From JAAZBV01 sp964499695 (GTDB lineage Bacteria > Desulfobacterota > DSM-4660 > Desulfatiglandales > HGW-15), in NCBI GenBank assembly GCA_964499695.1, contig CAZCMD010000001.1:15819-79818 (forward strand): a stretch of DNA of 64,000 nt, written 5' to 3'. This document shows positions 61,242 through 64,000 of this stretch, piece after piece. A program made the translations under genes and the position numbers. The first letter of the stretch is position 1. The number at the start of each line of letters is the position of its first letter. A model generated the notes under the pieces. It saw nothing but the letters and a program-made list of their open reading frames with translations, did not search any database and was not told the origin of the DNA.

Positions 61242-61844
61242 ATGAAACTCACAGATAAACAGAAGGATGTTCTTACCTATATATCCGGCTATATTAGTGA
61301 ATGGGGGCAGTCCCCCAGTTTTGATGAGATATGCGCCCGTTTCGGGTTCAGTTCCTACAACACCGTAACCACATATCTCAAACTGCTTGAAAAAAAGGGG
61401 TATATACGCCTACCTGAAAAAAACATGAAACGTTCCATAGAGGTAATAAGCCCTGTTGAGACAAAACGGCTTGAACTCCCACTATTAGGAAAGGTTGCAG
61501 GTGGAAAGCCCATAGAGGCCATAGAAAACTATGATGTTATTGAGGTGCCTCCATCCATGCTTGGCGGGGGGGATCACTTTGTCCTGGAGGTTCAGGGGTT
61601 TTCCATGCAGGAAGAGGGGATACTGGATGGTGATTTTGTCATAGTCAGAAAACAGTCTGGGGCTGAGAATGGCGAAACAGTGGTTGCCCTTATAGGTAAC
61701 GAGGCAACCGTAAAAAAGTATTACAAAACAGGCAAACATGTGGAACTGAGGCCTGCCCATGAGGGCATGGAATCCATATTTGTGGAAAAGGGAGACGTGC
61801 GTATAGAGGGCAAGGTGGTTGGGGTGTTGAGGTATTATAAATAA
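61242..61844 (+). CDS. lexA: SOS repressor LexA
   Basis: 200 residues. The N-terminal winged helix (1-65) begins KLTDKQKDVLTYISGYISEW and has SYNTVTTYLKLLEKKGYI as recognition region. The cleavage site is A86-G87 in GKVAGGKP. The S24-type catalytic dyad is S121 (VQGFSMQEEGI, with Phe where Asp is usual in GDSM) and K158 (ATVKKYY). It represses DNA-damage genes until RecA triggers self-cleavage. The ribosome site is purine-rich (GGGGCAGGGA). Its neighbour two genes on is a Y-family polymerase homologue, the layout of a lexA-imuB-dnaE2-type mutagenesis cassette. Confidence 0.95.
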   Translation: MKLTDKQKDVLTYISGYISEWGQSPSFDEICARFGFSSYNTVTTYLKLLEKKGYIRLPEKNMKRSIEVISPVETKRLELPLLGKVAGGKPIEAIENYDVIEVPPSMLGGGDHFVLEVQGFSMQEEGILDGDFVIVRKQSGAENGETVVALIGNEATVKKYYKTGKHVELRPAHEGMESIFVEKGDVRIEGKVVGVLRYYK

Positions 61845-61847
61845 AGG

Positions 61848-61880
61848 CACGGTATACGGTGTACGGTTTGAGGTATAAGG
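61848..61880. repeat. heptad repeat, left flank of the four-helix-bundle gene
   Basis: Words CACGGTA, TACGGTG, TACGGTT, TGAGGTA, TAAGGA run with a 7-base period directly after the lexA stop. The last word supplies the ribosome site (AAGGAGG) of the next gene. An inverted copy follows that gene at 62258-62281. Confidence 0.7.
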
Positions 61881-61890
61881 AGGGATTGTT

Positions 61891-62247
61891 ATGGGAGATT
61901 TTCAGAAGCTTAAAGTCTGGCAACGCGCTAAGGGTCTGGCTGTTTCCATTTATAAAATAATCAATCAGGGCCCTCTAAAAAGGGATTATTGCTTAAAAGA
62001 TCAGATTTGGAGATCAGCAATTTCCATACCGAGTAATATAGCTGAGGGTGATGAGCTGAATACGAATAAACAATCTGTAAATTTCTTCTATATTGCTAAA
62101 GGTTCTGCTGCAGAACTTCTCAATCAGGCAATTATAGCACATGAAATAGGCTATATCCCCAGACAGCAATTTGAATTATTAAGCGAAGAATGTAATGCCA
62201 TCGGGAGCATGCTGTCAAAGCTTATTAATGTCAGGTCAAAAAGCTGA
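61891..62247 (+). CDS. four-helix-bundle protein (S23 / IVS-encoded type)
   Basis: 118 residues. FQKLKVWQRAKGLAVSIYKI, then DQIWRSAISIPSNIAEGDEL, are the signature of the four helix bundle family first known from intervening sequences in 23S rRNA genes. The function is unknown. Its relatives include Avd-like proteins of diversity-generating retroelements, which bind nucleic acid. The ribosome site comes from the flanking repeat. The gene splits lexA from the polymerase homologue and is bracketed by inverted heptad repeats, suggesting it arrived as a unit. Confidence 0.88.
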   Translation: MGDFQKLKVWQRAKGLAVSIYKIINQGPLKRDYCLKDQIWRSAISIPSNIAEGDELNTNKQSVNFFYIAKGSAAELLNQAIIAHEIGYIPRQQFELLSEECNAIGSMLSKLINVRSKS

Positions 62248-62257
62248 CTGGCCGCAG

Positions 62258-62281
62258 ACCCTACACCTCATACCGTAAACC
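62258..62281. repeat. heptad repeat, right flank of the four-helix-bundle gene
   Basis: The reverse strand reads GGTTTAC, GGTATGA, GGTGTAG, GGT: the same word family as the left flank (61848-61880), in opposite orientation. Confidence 0.65.
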
Positions 62282-62315
62282 ATTTTGAGCCCTCTATCAT
62301 GTATGAGTTGTTTGC

Positions 62316-63482
62316 ATGGTTCGTAATGTTCTTCATATTCACATCCCCTCCTTCCCCATAACCCTGGAGAGGCTTAATCATCCGGAGTTGAGGGAGAGAC
62401 CGGTTGTTGTGGCTCCGCCACAGTCAGACCGTGCACTGATCCTTGTCGCGTCATCAGAGGCAAGGGGTGAAGGGATATTCACGGGCATGGCCATTGGAAA
62501 GGCATTAAGGTTCTGCCCTGAACTGATTGTGCTTCCCCCAAACCCGGCCCTGGTGGAAAGGGGTTCAATGCTTCTTTCAAGGGCCGTTGCAGAGTATACG
62601 CCTGTGTGGGAGCCGTCAAAACCGGGGCATATCTTTCTTGATGTTACAGGCACAAGGCGGTTGTGGGGCAGGGCAAAGGATGCGGCGTGGCGTATAAGCC
62701 GCGATATAAACGCCCGCCTCTCACTTGCCGGCGCGGTTGGTGTTGCAGGTAACAAGATGGTGTCAAGCATTGCATCAAGGCTTTTACCTAAAGGCGGCAT
62801 AATGGATATTGATCAGGGAAAAGAATCATCCTTTATGGCCCCCCTTAATGTTGATTATCTCCCCGGTGTGGGCCATGTAAAAAGCCGGATGCTTCTTGAA
62901 GAGCTTAATATCACCATTGTGAAAGAGATAGCCGAGATGGATGTATATAACCTGAAGCTGATCTTCAAGAATCAGGCATGGGTTATACACCAGAGGGCAG
63001 CAGGTATTGATCCCACCCCTGTGCTTCCGCCCTCAGCAGAACCTGAGGTAAGCGAGGATGTCACCCTTGAAAGGGATATCAATGATGATGAAGGTCTCCT
63101 GGCAGAGCTCTACAGGCTTGTGGAGAGATGCGCACAACGGCTCAGAAAAAGGGAGTTAAGGCCGGGCCGGGCAGGGCTTATGATCAGGTACGCGGATCAG
63201 CTTGAGAGTGTAAGAAAGGCCACCCTTACCTCACAGGGTTTCTGGGAGAGCGAACTCTATCCTGTTATCGAAGAGCTCTTTTTCAAGGCCTGTGACAGGA
63301 GATGCGGTGTAAGATTCATGAGGGTCAGGTTTACAGACCTTAAAAAAACAGCAGGTCAGCTTCCGCTCTTTTTACGGCCTGATCCTGAGATTTTAAAAAG
63401 GAACAGCATCTCTGTTGCGATGGACAGAATAAGAGAAAGATATGGAGAGGAACTGGTTAATTATGGAAAAACTAAAGTCTAA
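62316..63482 (+). CDS. Y-family DNA polymerase homologue lacking catalytic acids (ImuB-like)
   Basis: 388 residues, DinB-like length. The fold is recognisable: HPELRERPVVVAPP, VASSEARGEGIFTGMAIGKA, LRFCPELIVLPPN, GVAGNKMVSSIASR and the helix-hairpin-helix LPGVGHVKSRMLLEELNI. All three catalytic carboxylates of DinB are missing: the first motif HVDMDCFF is replaced by HIHIPSFP (H9 for D8), and SLDEAYLDVT by SKPGHIFLDVT (G104, H105 for the Asp-Glu pair). It probably acts as a scaffold for another polymerase, as ImuB does with DnaE2. The ATG ribosome site is weak. Confidence 0.8.
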   Translation: MVRNVLHIHIPSFPITLERLNHPELRERPVVVAPPQSDRALILVASSEARGEGIFTGMAIGKALRFCPELIVLPPNPALVERGSMLLSRAVAEYTPVWEPSKPGHIFLDVTGTRRLWGRAKDAAWRISRDINARLSLAGAVGVAGNKMVSSIASRLLPKGGIMDIDQGKESSFMAPLNVDYLPGVGHVKSRMLLEELNITIVKEIAEMDVYNLKLIFKNQAWVIHQRAAGIDPTPVLPPSAEPEVSEDVTLERDINDDEGLLAELYRLVERCAQRLRKRELRPGRAGLMIRYADQLESVRKATLTSQGFWESELYPVIEELFFKACDRRCGVRFMRVRFTDLKKTAGQLPLFLRPDPEILKRNSISVAMDRIRERYGEELVNYGKTKV

Positions 63483-63529
63483 CCACAGAGGCACGGAGGG
63501 CACAGAGGGTGTGATTGTTTTAATCACAC
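63482..63529. repeat. 9-bp periodic repeat and hairpin upstream of the GxxExxY gene
   Basis: CCACAGAGG, CACGGAGGG, CACAGAGGG repeat with a 9-base period directly after the polymerase-homologue stop, then GTGTGATT and AATCACAC form a hairpin. At the window end (63990-64000) ACTCTGTGACC looks like the start of an inverted copy, cut off by the edge. Confidence 0.6.
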
Positions 63530-63610
63530 AGGGAAGCACCTGCCGGATTGAATTAATGTGCCCCTTCGCAAATGTTAATAATTCAATATATTATTATAAG
63601 GAGCAATAGA

Positions 63611-63982
63611 ATGGAGATAAATCATCTTACAGGTCAAATAATAGGTGCAGCTATTGAGGTGCATAAAGAGTTAGGTCCAGGCCTTCTGGAATCTACCTAT
63701 GAGGAATGCATTTGTCATGAATTCAAATTGCGCCATATTCATTATGAAAGACAGCAATCTCTTCCAATCAAATATAAAGGCATAATACTGGATTGTGGAT
63801 ACAGAATAGATATTATGGTGGAAAACATTGTTATTCTTGAGTTGAAGTCTGTTGATGGTTTGTTACCTATACATGAAGCACAATTATTGACTTATTTAAA
63901 ATTGAGAGACCTTAAGGTTGGCCTTTTAATAAACTTTAATGTACCTGTTTTAAAGCAGGGAATAAAAAGATTAATACTTTAA
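63611..63982 (+). CDS. GxxExxY family protein
   Basis: 123 residues. INHLTGQIIGAAIEVHKELG, then GPGLLESTYEEC, give the family-defining GxxExxY motif (GLLESTY); LPIKYKGIILDCGYRIDIMV and ILELKSVDGLLPIHEAQLLT resemble the core of PD-(D/E)xK nucleases (D, then E.K). The function is unknown. AAGGAG precedes the ATG; the open frame further upstream has no ribosome site. Like the four-helix gene it stands alone, starts with an intergenic repeat and may be a mobile cassette. Confidence 0.87.
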   Translation: MEINHLTGQIIGAAIEVHKELGPGLLESTYEECICHEFKLRHIHYERQQSLPIKYKGIILDCGYRIDIMVENIVILELKSVDGLLPIHEAQLLTYLKLRDLKVGLLINFNVPVLKQGIKRLIL

Positions 63983-64000
63983 AATAAAAACTCTGTGACC

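Noticed and set aside
61891..62247. Ribosomal protein S23 as a true ribosome component
   Set aside because: The family name comes from intervening sequences in rRNA genes; no rRNA gene is here and the protein is not a ribosomal subunit.
62316..63482. Active DNA polymerase IV (dinB)
   Set aside because: The three catalytic carboxylates are absent, so the name of an active polymerase is not justified.

Overview
The window looks like a chromosome segment of a motile Gram-negative bacterium, most likely a Desulfobacterota/deltaproteobacterial relative. This is an inference from four things: the style of the flagellar and chemotaxis genes, sigma-54 plus sigma-28 flagellar promoters, a lexA gene next to a catalytically degenerate Y-family polymerase, and many heptad-periodic intergenic repeats. 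No rRNA, tRNA, CRISPR array, transposase or phage gene was recognised.

Layout. (1) 1-6.2 kb, minus strand: the 5' end of a dTDP-glucose 4,6-dehydratase gene, ilvD, glutamine-dependent nadE, a DegT-family aminotransferase and an iron-type alcohol dehydrogenase, with three heptad repeats between them. (2) 6.5-17.3 kb, plus strand: a chemotaxis operon behind a sigma-54 promoter, in the order Hpt, STAS, hybrid CheA with an extra CheW and a receiver, CheW, CheB, CheR, M23 peptidase, exported unknown, CheZ with a new N-terminal domain, CheY. A small unknown gene follows with its own sigma-54 promoter. (3) 17.3-25.8 kb, minus strand: flagellar filament genes fliC, fliD, fliS and two flaG paralogs, then two response regulators (REC-SHOCT and REC-GAF-HD-GYP), a PilZ protein and a degenerate histidine-kinase-like protein. 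fliC and flaG1 have sigma-28 promoters and fliD a sigma-54 promoter. (4) 26.1-56.7 kb, minus strand: a 30-kb glycan-modification island directly upstream of flagellin. It holds glycosyltransferases, several fused to other domains, methyltransferases, two FkbM proteins, a VioA-like aminotransferase, a SIS isomerase, an ATP-grasp enzyme, a Gfo/Idh/MocA oxidoreductase, a class II DAHP synthase, two IspD/TarI-like cytidylyltransferases (one fused to a kinase domain), a CDP-glycerol-type phosphotransferase, a hexapeptide acyltransferase, galE and a MerR regulator. (5) 57-60.8 kb, minus strand: a substrate-binding lipoprotein and a hybrid sensor kinase. (6) 61.1-64 kb, plus strand: lexA with a promoter/operator, a four-helix-bundle (S23/IVS-type) gene bracketed by inverted heptad repeats, a Y-family polymerase without its catalytic acids (ImuB-like), and a GxxExxY gene that also begins with a repeat.

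How it fits together. Regions 2 and 3 form a flagellar motility and signalling module with a readable promoter hierarchy. Region 4 most plausibly builds and attaches a glycan to the short flagellin, or to LPS or capsule. The most unusual part is a candidate CDP-alcohol branch inside the island: a cytidylyltransferase-kinase fusion (45.8-47.4 kb) overlaps a glycerophosphotransferase-family gene (47.4-48.6 kb), and a second IspD-like enzyme plus a beta-propeller-fused relative of the same transferase lie at 34.4-38.8 kb. This suggests that a small phosphorylated alcohol decorates the glycan. A vioA-like gene together with rfbB suggests a dTDP-4-amino-4,6-dideoxyhexose as another component. These pathway assignments are inferences from domain content and gene order.
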